From Oceanococcus sp041619555 (lineage in GTDB: Bacteria > Pseudomonadota > Gammaproteobacteria > Nevskiales > Oceanococcaceae): 28,733 nucleotides of DNA. The translations under genes and the position numbers were made by a program. Below are positions 15,195 to 24,409 of the stretch, in pieces (positions within the stretch are counted from its first letter, which is position 1; each line of letters starts with the position of its first letter). A model generated the notes under the pieces. That model made no database searches and had not been told where the DNA came from. It worked only from the letters and a program-made list of their open reading frames with translations. The stretch covers positions 1 to 28,733 of the forward strand of contig JBFKDQ010000049.1 of the NCBI GenBank assembly GCA_041619555.1, in the 5' to 3' direction.

Positions 15195-17222
15195 TCAGAT
15201 CGCCGGCGGCAGTTCGCCGCTGGCCAGCCTCTGGGCATACTCGCCCTGCGCCCAGCGCAGGAAATCATCCGCCGCCATCGCCCGGCTGATGAAGAAGCCC
15301 TGCAGCACATCACAGTCCAGGCGACGCAGCAGACGCCAATCCTCAATGGTTTCCACGCCTTCGGCCACACTGTGCATGTGGAGATTCCTGGCCAGACGGA
15401 TGTTGTTCTCGACGATGCGCCGCGCCTCGTCATCCAGATGGGCGATCGAAACGAAACTCTGGTCAATCTTCAGTTCGTTGAAGGGAATCTCCCGCAACTG
15501 GCTGAGGCTGGAGTACCCCGTACCGAAATCATCGATGGACAGGCTGAAGCCGCGCATGCGCAGACGGGTGACGACATCCAGGGTGACCACCGGATCGCGC
15601 ATCGCGCCGCTTTCGGTGATTTCCAGCATCAGCCTTCGCGTTTCGATGCCCTGCTGCTGGCAGCGGGCCGACAGGCGATCGGGAAAATCCAGTTCGCTCA
15701 GGATATCCATGGTCAGATTGACCGACACGGTGAGATCCAGACCGCATTGCTTCCAGTTCTCCATGGCCTCGAGCGCACTCTCCAGCATCGCCTCGGTCAT
15801 CGGATTGATCAGGCCGGATTCCATCGCCAGCGGCAGAAACTGCCCCGGCATCACGAGACCTTGCGCATGGCGCCAGCGCACCAGTGCTTCGGCGCCGACC
15901 AGACGCCCGCTCTCCACATCCACCTGCGGCTGGAAGAAAGCGACGATTTCCTTGTTGGCCAAGGCCTGCTGCAACTCCTGCTGACTGAAGCTGCGCTGGC
16001 TGGCGGGCTCCGGTCCGCTGGTCTTGCGATCCAGCTTCGCCATGATCGCCCGCAGGGTTTCAAGGCGCACCGGCTTGTCCAGGGTCCCGAGCAGTTGCAA
16101 ATGATGCGCCCGCGCCAGAGACGCTGCCGAACGCATGATTCTGGCGTCCACGCTGCTCACCAGCACGACCTTGACATGCGGCACGCGCTCGGCCGCATGA
16201 CGCAGGAATTCAATGCCGTCCATGCCCGGCATTTTCAGGTCGCAGAAAATCAGTTCCAGCTTCGGCTGGCGCTCCAGCACCTGCATGGCCTCGTTGCCAT
16301 CGGATGCGCTCAGGCACTGCTCGAAACCGAGCAGGGCAAGCTGATGCTGCAGCAGGCCACGCACGATGGGATCGTCGTCCACGATCAGGGCCACACCCGG
16401 AGCGGCGCCGGCGGATCGGTCCTCAATCGCCTTGGCCTTGCCTGTGGCCGGCTCCTCGTTGCGCGCCCCGACCGGCCGCCACCAGGCCAGTACATCTTCC
16501 GGCGCCAGAGCCCCCCCGGTCAGATCGCCCTGCATGCCGGTACAGCCCAGCGACTCCAGCAAGGACCATTGCCGCTCCAGGCTGACGCCCTGGGCGATGA
16601 CCGGCAACTCATGGGCACGACTCAGCCGGATGGCGGAGTCCACCACCTTGCGGGCCAGAGGATCGTGCTCGAGATGCACGGTGTACTCCGGGCGGATCCA
16701 CAGGGCATCGAAAGGCAACTCGTCGAGTTCGAGATAGCGGGCATGCTCCGCGCCGAATACCCCCATGCCGGCAGCCAAGCCTTCGCGGCGCAGGCTGCGC
16801 GCCAGCTCGAAGCCATCGACGACATCGTGTAGAAGATCCGCCTCGCCCAGCTTGAACTGGATCTTTTCCGGCGGCAGCCCGCCGCTGCGCAGCTTTTCCA
16901 GCAGGCCATAGCGAATTCTGGCATCACGCAAGGCAAAATGTGGCAGGGAAAAGGCCATGCAGGCGGCACGTCCGGCCGCCTGCCAGCGCATCCAGTGACG
17001 CAAGGTGAGCTCGGCCAGGCCCAGACTCAGATCCACCAGCCGGTGTTCGCGTCGGGCCAGCAGCCAGAGGCGATCACCGTCCAATTTCACGCCATCCGGA
17101 CCGCGCAGATACGGCAGCACTTCCAACAGCAGCAGTTCGCGCTGTCTGGCGCCGATGACCGGTGCCAGGTGGATGCGCAGTCCGCCCTGATCCAGCGTTG
17201 CGATGATCTCCTGATCATTCAT
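15195..17222 (-). CDS. c-di-GMP phosphodiesterase with degenerate EAL, receiver and intact EAL domains
   Basis: The 675-residue soluble protein would hydrolyse cyclic di-GMP under control of a phosphorelay. Residues about 415-665 form an EAL domain with every usual catalytic residue: AEAL (Glu445), Asn502, EITE (Glu534), DDFGTGYSS (564-572), Lys585 in LKIDQSF and AEGVE (Glu621). Residues about 276-395 are a receiver with acidic Asp282-284, phospho-acceptor Asp328 (FCDLKMPG) and Lys383. Residues 1-250 keep the EAL fold pattern but have lost the chemistry: LEV for EAL, KLGE for EITE, GMGVFG for DDFG, IRPEYT for KIDQSF, AQGVS for AEGVE. No GGDEF or output HTH is present. The start at 17222 (MNDQEII) has only GGG upstream; an ATG at 17237 is an alternative. 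No sensor kinase is adjacent. Confidence 0.9.
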   Translation of the reverse strand: MNDQEIIATLDQGGLRIHLAPVIGARQRELLLLEVLPYLRGPDGVKLDGDRLWLLARREHRLVDLSLGLAELTLRHWMRWQAAGRAACMAFSLPHFALRDARIRYGLLEKLRSGGLPPEKIQFKLGEADLLHDVVDGFELARSLRREGLAAGMGVFGAEHARYLELDELPFDALWIRPEYTVHLEHDPLARKVVDSAIRLSRAHELPVIAQGVSLERQWSLLESLGCTGMQGDLTGGALAPEDVLAWWRPVGARNEEPATGKAKAIEDRSAGAAPGVALIVDDDPIVRGLLQHQLALLGFEQCLSASDGNEAMQVLERQPKLELIFCDLKMPGMDGIEFLRHAAERVPHVKVVLVSSVDARIMRSAASLARAHHLQLLGTLDKPVRLETLRAIMAKLDRKTSGPEPASQRSFSQQELQQALANKEIVAFFQPQVDVESGRLVGAEALVRWRHAQGLVMPGQFLPLAMESGLINPMTEAMLESALEAMENWKQCGLDLTVSVNLTMDILSELDFPDRLSARCQQQGIETRRLMLEITESGAMRDPVVTLDVVTRLRMRGFSLSIDDFGTGYSSLSQLREIPFNELKIDQSFVSIAHLDDEARRIVENNIRLARNLHMHSVAEGVETIEDWRLLRRLDCDVLQGFFISRAMAADDFLRWAQGEYAQRLASGELPPAI

Positions 17223-17517
17223 CCCAATTGATTCCATGCAAGACAGGCCCGCTGACAGCTCACCATGCAAGCCGAAGAACTGCAGGCGCCCGCGGCGTCG
17301 GTCAAGCATAGCATCGCCCCGCCCGCCCGGTGCCGCAGGATCGCGCCTTCGGCGGCCCTGCCCCCTGTGCCCGCAACGACTGCCCTGTTTCCCGATCCAG
17401 CAACGAACACGCAGCCCAGGCACGAGTTCGCCGCCTTAACGCGCTACACTGCAAAGGGGCCGGGATCTCCCCTGCGTAAGGGTTTTCCGTTCTGACAGCA
17501 CATTCCTCGACCTAAAC
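17223..17517. promoter_or_regulatory. Divergent promoter region between the two EAL-protein genes
   Basis: This 295-base gap must carry the promoters of both genes. On the plus strand GCGCTACACT gives a -10-like TACACT at 17445-17450, 68 bases before the start. On the minus strand an extended -10, TGC-TATGCT (TATGCT complementary to 17305-17310), lies 83 bases before the start. Neither has a good -35. An AGGGG/CCCCT hairpin sits at 17455-17473 in the plus-strand leader. These are weak, consensus-only calls. Confidence 0.3.
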
Positions 17518-20500
17518 ATGGCCACACCCATCCAAGTCCTGAACGCCGCCAGCTGCTCACCAGGCTCGCAGACAGCTTCCAATCTCCGCCGCATCGTGCT
17601 GGTGCTGGCAGGCCTGCTGATGATCATGCCGGCGATGAGCGTCGAAGCGGCGGCATTGACCAACCGGCCCATGGTCTTTCGTCACCTGGGCCTGGAAGAC
17701 GGCCTGTCGCAGAGCACCGTCACCGCCATTTTTCAGGATTCGGCAGGCTACCTATGGTTTTCCACCGAAAACGGACTGAACCGCTACGATGGCCATCGCA
17801 TCGAGCGTTTCATGCGCCAGCAGGGCAGCGACGGCAGTCTGAGCAACGATTTCATCTGGGCCATCGCCGAGGACAGGCAGAAAAATCTGTGGCTCGCCTC
17901 CGAGGGGGGCGGCCTGATTCAGTGGCAGCGGGCGACCGGTCGCTTTCGCGGCGTCCAGCGCCTTGACCAGGGTACGGCGGCCGAAAAACTGGGGCGGAGC
18001 GTCCTGATCGACTCCCGCGGCTCGATCTGGCTGGGCACCCGCGGAGGCGGCCTGCTGCAGTTCGATGCAGACGGCGAACTGATCCGACGCTTCGTGCATG
18101 CGCCGGATGATCCCGCCACGCTGGCCGACAATACCGTCAGCGTGATCGCCCAATGGTCCGAAGACAGCCTGATCATCGGCACGGATGCCGGCCTGCAGAG
18201 CCTGGACCTGCAAAGCGGCGAGCTGCGCCGGCTCGCCACCCCGGGCCTGAGCATCTCCAGCCTGATGCTTGATCGCCAGCGGCGCCTGTGGGCCGGCAGT
18301 TTCGATCAGGGTGTGCTGCTGCTGTCGCCGGACCTCGGCAGCCATGTCCATCTGCGCCATCAGGCGGACGACAGTCAAAGCCTGAGCAGCGATGCGGTCC
18401 GCGCGATCCTGCAGGACGATGACGGACGGATCTGGGTCGCGACCCAGGACGGCCTCAATCTTTACCGCCCCCAGAGCGGCGGTTTCCAGAGTTTCCGCCA
18501 CCAGGATGCAGACCCATACAGCCTGGCGAACAACCAGCTGATGTCGCTGCATCAGAGTCGCGACGGCATTCTCTGGGTGGGCACCCGCCTGGCCGGCGTC
18601 AGCCGCTGGAACCCGCGCAGCTGGTCGCTGGGCGGCTTCTCGCCGCCAGAAATGAACAATGCCGCGGTCCTGGCCTTTGCCGACGGCCTCAATGGCAGCA
18701 CCTGGATCGGCGGCTTCGGCATGCCCCTGTTGCAGGTCGATCGCGATGGCATCGTGCAGAAAAGTTTCCGTCCCGAGCATGGCTTCCCTGATCGTGGCGA
18801 GGCGCCGGTCACCGCGCTGCTGGCCGCCGCCGATGGCCAACTGTGGATCGGCACGATGAACGCCGGGCTGCAGGTCTACGAGCGCGAAAACAATCGCCTG
18901 CTGAGCCTGAACGATGCCAGTCCCGCGGCACTGCAACTCGGCGCGAACGGCGTGATGAGCCTGTTCGAGGATCGCCAGGGCCAGATCTGGGTCGGCACCT
19001 TCGGCGGCGGGGTCAGCCGCATCAGCCAGAATGCCGACCGCAGCCTCAAGGTGACGCGCTATGGCGCGCCGGATGAGGCCAGCACCCGCATCACCTCGAT
19101 CAGCGAAGATCAGCGTGGCCAGATCTGGCTCGGCAGCGATGGCGGCGGCCTGTTGCGACTTGATCCGCTGAGCGGGGAATTCAGCCACTTTCGGCAGGAG
19201 CCGGGCCGCCCGGAAAGTCTCGGCTCGGACACCATCTACTCCCTGCTGTGCAGCCGCGACGGTCAGCTGTGGATCGGCACCGCCGGCGCCGGTCTGATGC
19301 AGCTGAGCCGGGATCAGCTGGAAAGCGATCATCCGCGTTTCCGCCACTGGGGCTCCGGCCAGGGCCTGAGCAACAATGTCATCAACGGCATCCGCCAGGA
19401 TGGCCGAGGCAAGATCTGGCTCAGCTCCAATGGCGGGCTGATGCGCCTGGATCCCGGCAGCCGCGAGATCCGATATTTTCACCGTGCCCAGGGCCTGCAA
19501 AGCGAGGAATTCAATTACGGCGCCCACCACCTCAGCGCCGACGGCCGGCTGCACTTCGGCGGCAGCGGCGGCTACAACAGTTTCGATCCGTCGGTCTTTG
19601 ATGCCAAGCGTCCTGGCCCCCGACTGGTGCTCACCGGCATCGAAAAATTCAATCAGCCCCTGCAGACGGCCAGCGCATACAGCGAGATCAAGAAACTGAC
19701 GCTTGAGCATGATGCCGACGTGCTGACCTTCCAGTATGCCGCCCTGGATTTCGCCGCCCCGCAGCGCAATCTCTATTCGGTCAAGCTCGAAGGTTTCGAC
19801 CGCGATTGGAGTCCGCCCAGCCATCGCAATCGCAGCACCTACACCAACCTGGATCCAGGCCACTACGTGTTCCGCGTGCGCGGCGCCAACAGCGACGGTT
19901 TCTGGAACCCCAGTTCCCTTGACCTTGCCATCGTGATCAAGCCGGCGCCCTGGGCAACACCGCTGGCCTATGTCCTCTATGCCGCGGTCCTGCTGGGACT
20001 GTTCGCCGCCTTCATGCGCTGGCGCCTGCGCGGCCTTGAGCGCGAAGCGCGGATCCGGCAGCTGGCATTCTACGATCGGGTCACCGGCCTGCCCAATCGG
20101 GACATGTTCAGCTCCCGCCTGGCCGAGGCCGTCTCACGCGCGCAGCGCGAGGGCGCGACGGTCAGCGTGATCTGCCTGCGCCTGGGTTCCCTCAAACGGC
20201 TGCAGGACAGCCTGGGCACGCAGTCCATGGACGATGTCTTGCGCACCTTGAGCCCGCGCATGACCCAGCAGCTGTTCGGCCACGGCCCGACCCACTCCAG
20301 CCGTGATCTCGCACGCCTGAGCGAGAACGAATTCATCGCCTTCATCCAGCTGGAGAATGCCCAGACCCAGGCCAGCCTGTGGGCCCGGCGTCTGTGCGAG
20401 ACCATCAGCAAACCCATTCACTTTGACGAACATCAGATCAAGGTCTCCGCCTATGCCGGCATCGCCAGCTATCCCGCGGACGGTGAGCCTGCCGCCCTGA

Positions 20501-21369
20501 TCGAGTTCGCCAGCACCGCCGCTCGCGACGCCGCCAAGGGCAGCGGGTCCGGCTTCGCCTTTTACGCCGAGGACATGACCCGCCGCGCCATCGACCGTCT
20601 GAAGCTGGAAAGCCAGCTGCGCACGGCGATCAAGGACAACGAACTGGAACTCTATCTGCAGGGCAAATTCGATTGCACCGGCCGCCTGGTCGGCGCCGAG
20701 GCCCTGTCACGCTGGATGCATCCGGACCGTGGCCCGGTGTCTCCCGGCGTTTTCGTGCCGCTGGCCGAAGAAACCGATCTGATCATGGAACTGGATGACT
20801 GGGTCATCGGTCGCGCCTGCGAAGCCTTGCAGGACTGGGATGAAAAGGACTATCAACCGATCAGCATCGCGGTCAATGTCTCGGCCGAAACCTTTACCAG
20901 CGGACGCATCTTCAGCGCGCTGGAGAACCATGGCCGGCGCTGCAAGATCGACCCCGCGCGCCTGGAGATCGAAATCACCGAAACCGTGCTGGCCAGCGAT
21001 CTGGAACTGATCACCCGCAGCCTCAAGCGGATCAAATCGCTCGGCCACATCCTGTCGCTGGACGATTTCGGCACCGGCTATTCCTCGCTCACCTATCTGC
21101 AGCGTTTCCCGATCGACAAGCTGAAAATCGACCAGGCCTTTATCCGCGATCTGGAGCACAAGCCGGACCAGCAAGCCCTGTGCACCGCCGTGATCGCGCT
21201 GGCGCGCAGCCTCAACCTGAAAACCATTGCCGAGGGGGTGGAAAATCAGGCCCAGCAGGACCTGCTGTGCAATCTGGGCTGCGACCAATTGCAGGGGTTC
21301 TTCCTGCACCGACCGCAGGCCATCAGCGCCTTTGAAATCGCCCTACTGGAGCCCGACGGCATCCTCTGA
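17518..21369 (+). CDS. Membrane c-di-GMP phosphodiesterase with periplasmic double beta-propeller, Y_Y_Y, GGDEF and EAL domains
   Basis: The 1283 residues read as a one-protein sensor. A signal sequence or anchor lies at about 25-46. About 14 propeller repeats of the Reg_prop type follow to about residue 690, each near (I/L)W(L/V/I)G(T/S)xxGGLxxxD, enough for two seven-bladed propellers. A Y_Y_Y domain comes next (about 695-805, with LEGFDRDWSPPS and NLDPGHYVFRVRGAN), then one transmembrane helix (about 812-838). The cytoplasmic part has a GGDEF domain whose active-site loop is SENEF (about 934), so it is probably not a cyclase, and an EAL domain with EAL (about 1062), EITET, DDFGTGYSS (about 1182), KIDQAF and AEGVE intact. 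It should sense a periplasmic ligand and lower c-di-GMP. No clear ribosome site precedes the ATG at 17518. Confidence 0.92.
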   Translation: MATPIQVLNAASCSPGSQTASNLRRIVLVLAGLLMIMPAMSVEAAALTNRPMVFRHLGLEDGLSQSTVTAIFQDSAGYLWFSTENGLNRYDGHRIERFMRQQGSDGSLSNDFIWAIAEDRQKNLWLASEGGGLIQWQRATGRFRGVQRLDQGTAAEKLGRSVLIDSRGSIWLGTRGGGLLQFDADGELIRRFVHAPDDPATLADNTVSVIAQWSEDSLIIGTDAGLQSLDLQSGELRRLATPGLSISSLMLDRQRRLWAGSFDQGVLLLSPDLGSHVHLRHQADDSQSLSSDAVRAILQDDDGRIWVATQDGLNLYRPQSGGFQSFRHQDADPYSLANNQLMSLHQSRDGILWVGTRLAGVSRWNPRSWSLGGFSPPEMNNAAVLAFADGLNGSTWIGGFGMPLLQVDRDGIVQKSFRPEHGFPDRGEAPVTALLAAADGQLWIGTMNAGLQVYERENNRLLSLNDASPAALQLGANGVMSLFEDRQGQIWVGTFGGGVSRISQNADRSLKVTRYGAPDEASTRITSISEDQRGQIWLGSDGGGLLRLDPLSGEFSHFRQEPGRPESLGSDTIYSLLCSRDGQLWIGTAGAGLMQLSRDQLESDHPRFRHWGSGQGLSNNVINGIRQDGRGKIWLSSNGGLMRLDPGSREIRYFHRAQGLQSEEFNYGAHHLSADGRLHFGGSGGYNSFDPSVFDAKRPGPRLVLTGIEKFNQPLQTASAYSEIKKLTLEHDADVLTFQYAALDFAAPQRNLYSVKLEGFDRDWSPPSHRNRSTYTNLDPGHYVFRVRGANSDGFWNPSSLDLAIVIKPAPWATPLAYVLYAAVLLGLFAAFMRWRLRGLEREARIRQLAFYDRVTGLPNRDMFSSRLAEAVSRAQREGATVSVICLRLGSLKRLQDSLGTQSMDDVLRTLSPRMTQQLFGHGPTHSSRDLARLSENEFIAFIQLENAQTQASLWARRLCETISKPIHFDEHQIKVSAYAGIASYPADGEPAALIEFASTAARDAAKGSGSGFAFYAEDMTRRAIDRLKLESQLRTAIKDNELELYLQGKFDCTGRLVGAEALSRWMHPDRGPVSPGVFVPLAEETDLIMELDDWVIGRACEALQDWDEKDYQPISIAVNVSAETFTSGRIFSALENHGRRCKIDPARLEIEITETVLASDLELITRSLKRIKSLGHILSLDDFGTGYSSLTYLQRFPIDKLKIDQAFIRDLEHKPDQQALCTAVIALARSLNLKTIAEGVENQAQQDLLCNLGCDQLQGFFLHRPQAISAFEIALLEPDGIL

Positions 21370-22914
21370 GCCGGCCGCCGCGGTGCCGAGAAACAGCTGA
21401 TAGGCCGGATTTTCGGTTTCTTCAGCGTACTCGTAGCCGAGCACGTCGAAAGCCTGGCGGCAGTCCGCGCGCTGGTTTTGGGGCACCTGAATGCCCACCA
21501 GCACGCGACCATAAGCGGCGCCATGATTGCGGTAATGGAACATGGAGATATTCCAGCGCCCCGCCACCTGCTGCAGGAAACTCAACAAGGCTCCGGGGCG
21601 CTCCGGAAATTCGAAGCGGAACAGGAGTTCATCGCTCAGGCCCGGCACCCGGCCACCGACCATGTACCGCACATGCACCTTGGCCATCTCGTTGTCGCTC
21701 AGATCCACCACCGGCAGCCGGGCGGATCGCAGATCCGCCACCAGGGACTCGCGCTCGCTGTTGCCGGCGCTGAGCTTGACCCCGACAAACACATGCGCGG
21801 CCTGCGCATCCGCATAGCGGTAATTGAATTCGGTCACCGCGCGGCGGCCCAGAATTTCGCAGAAATGCAGGAAGCTGCCCGGCCGCTCGGGAATCGTCAC
21901 CGCCAGCAGGGCCTCGCGATGCTCGCCCAGTTCGGCGCGCTCGGCGATATGCCGCAGGCGATCGAAATTCACATTGGCGCCGCTTTCGATGGCGACCAGC
22001 ACCTCGGCGCCCGGCCGGCCCGCCTCGGCGTATTTTTTCAGCCCCGCCAGCGCCAGCGCCCCGGCCGGTTCCGGCAGGGAGCGATTCTCCTCGAAAATGT
22101 CGCGCACCGCCGCGCAGATCTCGTCCACGCTGCAGGTGACCACCTCATCCACCAGCTCACGGGCCACGCGAAACGTCTCCTCGCCAATCTGCCGCACCGC
22201 CACGCCATCGGCAAACAACCCCACATGCGGCAGGACCACACGCGCATCCGCGGCCAGCGCCGCCGCCAGACAGGCGGCATCGTCCGGTTCCACCCCGATG
22301 ATGCGGATGTCCGGGTCGACCGCCTTCACCGCCAGGGCGATCCCGGCGATCAGACCGCCGCCCCCCACCGGCACGAAAATGGCATCCGGCCGCTCGCTGT
22401 ACTGCCGCAGAATCTCCGCGCCCACCGTCGCCTGCCCCGCGATCACGTCCGGGTCATCGTAAGGGTGCACGTAGCTCAGGCCGCGCTCGGCCGCCAGGGC
22501 CTGCGCATGCGCGCTGGCGGCGTCGAAGGTATCGCCATGCAGGATCACCTCGGCCTCGCGGGCGCGCACCGCCTCCACCTTGATGCTCGGCGTGGTGCCC
22601 GGCATCACGATGATCGCATTGACCCCCTCGCGTTGCGCCGCCAGCGCCAAACCCTGGGCGTGATTGCCAGCCGAAGCGGCGATCACCCCGCGTTGCTGCT
22701 CGGCCTCACTCAGCTGGCGCAACTTGTTGTAGGCTCCCCGCAGCTTGAAGGAAAATACCGGCTGCAAATCCTCTCGCTTGAGCCAGACCCGATGCCCCAC
22801 ACGCGCGCTGATCTTGCGCGCGAACTCCAGCGGTGACTCGCTGGCAACCGCGTACACCTCGGCGCGAGCCAGGCGCGCGGCGTATTCGGCATGTAAATCG
22901 GTGGGCATGGGCAT
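21343..22914 (-). CDS. ilvA: Biosynthetic threonine dehydratase (threonine ammonia-lyase)
   Basis: This PLP enzyme deaminates L-threonine to 2-oxobutanoate, the committed step to isoleucine. The 523 residues hold a fold-type II catalytic domain with the PLP lysine Lys57 (PVFSFKLRGAYNK), SAGNHAQGLALAA and the phosphate loop VPVGGGGLIAG, then two ACT-like regulatory repeats, about 340-415 (VTIPERPGSFLHFCEILG) and 435-510 (FEFPERPGALLSFLQQVAG). Two repeats are typical of the isoleucine-inhibited, valine-activated form (E. coli 514). The ATG at 22914 (MPMPTDL) or 22908 may be used; the ribosome site is weak. It stands alone, away from other ilv genes. Its last 27 bases overlap the end of the oppositely oriented EAL gene. 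Confidence 0.95.
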   Translation of the reverse strand: MPMPTDLHAEYAARLARAEVYAVASESPLEFARKISARVGHRVWLKREDLQPVFSFKLRGAYNKLRQLSEAEQQRGVIAASAGNHAQGLALAAQREGVNAIIVMPGTTPSIKVEAVRAREAEVILHGDTFDAASAHAQALAAERGLSYVHPYDDPDVIAGQATVGAEILRQYSERPDAIFVPVGGGGLIAGIALAVKAVDPDIRIIGVEPDDAACLAAALAADARVVLPHVGLFADGVAVRQIGEETFRVARELVDEVVTCSVDEICAAVRDIFEENRSLPEPAGALALAGLKKYAEAGRPGAEVLVAIESGANVNFDRLRHIAERAELGEHREALLAVTIPERPGSFLHFCEILGRRAVTEFNYRYADAQAAHVFVGVKLSAGNSERESLVADLRSARLPVVDLSDNEMAKVHVRYMVGGRVPGLSDELLFRFEFPERPGALLSFLQQVAGRWNISMFHYRNHGAAYGRVLVGIQVPQNQRADCRQAFDVLGYEYAEETENPAYQLFLGTAAAGSEDAVGLQ

Positions 22915-23008
22915 CTCGAATGGGCCAAATGGCGGAGCAGCATAACGAAAGCACCCGGGGGGTAAAAGGCCGGCGGGCGCCCGACAAACAGCAGTGAAGG
23001 CAGAACAG

Positions 23009-23827
23009 ATGCAGAACAAAATCATCGGTTTCATCGGCGGCGGCAACATGGCGGCGAGCATGATCGGCGGTCTGGTGGCCACCGGCCATGACCCGGAACG
23101 CATTCTGGTCACCGCGGCGACCGAGCAGACCCGCGACCGCCTGACCTCCGAACATGGCGTGATCGCCCTGGCCGACAACGCCGTGGTCGCCGCCCAGGCC
23201 CACATCCTGGTGCTCGCGGTCAAACCCAGGGTGATGCCGGAAGTCTTGCGTCAGCTGGCCTCGCCGATCAGGGTCCGCAAGCCGCTGGTGATTTCGGTCG
23301 CCGCCGGCCTGCCCCTGCGCCTGTATCGCGATGCCCTGGGGCCAGAGATTCCGCTGGTGCGAGCGATGCCCAACACCCCTTCGCTGGTTCGTGCCGACAT
23401 CACCGGCGCCATCATCGATGCGAGCGACGAGAAGGAAGCCAGACGCCTGACCACCGCCATCCTTGGCGCCATCGGCGAAGTCCGCTGGCTTTCGACGGAT
23501 GCCGAACTCGACGCCCTGAGCACCGTCTCCGGCAGCGGCCCGGCCTATTTCTTCTATCTGATGGAATGCCTGCAGGCCGCCGGGGAAAAACTCGGCATGA
23601 CGCCGGAACTGGCCCGCGACCTGGTCCTGCATACCGCCTTTGGCGCGGCCAAGCTCGCCCTGCGCGATGGCGCCGCGCCGGCCGAGCTGCGCGCCCGCGT
23701 CACATCCCCCGGCGGCACCACGGAACAGGCACTCAAGGTGATGCGCGCGGCCAAACTGGAGGAAGTCATGGATAATGCCTTGCAGGCCGCACTCCAGCGC
23801 GCCCAGGACCTGTCCCGCGAAGCCTGA
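23009..23827 (+). CDS. proC: Pyrroline-5-carboxylate reductase
   Basis: ProC reduces 1-pyrroline-5-carboxylate to L-proline with NAD(P)H, the last step of proline synthesis, in the cytoplasm. The 272 residues have the Rossmann start KIIGFIGGGNMAASMIGGL, VLAVKPRVMPEVL, the conserved RAMPNTPSLV, and the C-terminal dimer and substrate domain with STVSGSGPAYFFYLMECL and RVTSPGGTTEQAL. GAAGG lies eight bases before the ATG; an in-frame GTG five codons upstream is unlikely. It is divergent from ilvA across 94 bases and leads a same-strand run with yggT, metX, metW and a DUF4426 gene. Confidence 0.97.
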   Translation: MQNKIIGFIGGGNMAASMIGGLVATGHDPERILVTAATEQTRDRLTSEHGVIALADNAVVAAQAHILVLAVKPRVMPEVLRQLASPIRVRKPLVISVAAGLPLRLYRDALGPEIPLVRAMPNTPSLVRADITGAIIDASDEKEARRLTTAILGAIGEVRWLSTDAELDALSTVSGSGPAYFFYLMECLQAAGEKLGMTPELARDLVLHTAFGAAKLALRDGAAPAELRARVTSPGGTTEQALKVMRAAKLEEVMDNALQAALQRAQDLSREA

Positions 23828-23851
23828 AGCCCCCGACGCGAGAAACACGCC

Positions 23852-24409
23852 ATGCCTTCCAATGTCGACAACGCCACTCTTTTCCTGGTCAACACGCTGT
23901 TCAGCCTGTTTGCCTACACCCTGATCCTGCGCGTGATTCTGCAGCTGGTGCGGGTGGATTTCTACAATCCGCTGGCGCAGTTCATCTGGAAAGTCACCAA
24001 CCCCCCGACCCACATTTTCCGCCAGGTCATCCCCCGCTATCGCAAGATCGATCTTCCGGCCCTGCTGGTGCTGTATCTGGTCGCCACCCTGAATATTTTC
24101 GTCGACCTGCTGATCCTCGGCGTCAACGGCGAACTGGTGCAGATCCTGTGGCTCAGCCTGCTCAAGAGCCTGGTGATGGTCATCAACGTGTTCACTTTCT
24201 CGATCCTGATCCAGGCCGTGATGAGCTGGTTCGGGGCCTCGATGCACAGCCCCGCCGCCAGCTTGCTGTGGAATCTGAACGAACCCCTGCTGCGCCCCAT
24301 CCGGCAGCGCATTCCGCCAATTGGCGGCCTCGATCTGTCGCCCCTGTTCGTCATCATCGCCCTGCAGGTCTTCAACCGGCTGATTCCGCTGAGCCCGCTG
24401 CTTCGATGA
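23852..24409 (+). CDS. YggT-family integral membrane protein
   Basis: The 185-residue inner-membrane protein has two copies of the YGGT repeat. Each copy has hydrophobic helices around a conserved NP-containing turn: YTLILRVILQLVRVDFYNPL followed by VTNPPTHIFRQVIPRYRKID, and later TFSILIQAVMSWFGASMHSP followed by LNEPLLRPIRQRIPPIGGLD. Members lie beside proC across proteobacteria and related proteins affect osmotic or ion tolerance and, in other phyla, division or photosystem assembly; the function here is not known. It starts 24 bases after proC and its stop overlaps the metX start (ATGA). Confidence 0.93.
   Translation: MPSNVDNATLFLVNTLFSLFAYTLILRVILQLVRVDFYNPLAQFIWKVTNPPTHIFRQVIPRYRKIDLPALLVLYLVATLNIFVDLLILGVNGELVQILWLSLLKSLVMVINVFTFSILIQAVMSWFGASMHSPAASLLWNLNEPLLRPIRQRIPPIGGLDLSPLFVIIALQVFNRLIPLSPLLR

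Noticed and set aside
17752..19863. A 703-residue antisense frame across the propeller gene.
   Set aside because: Its periodic look is the complement of the propeller repeats; no independent domain or start signal.
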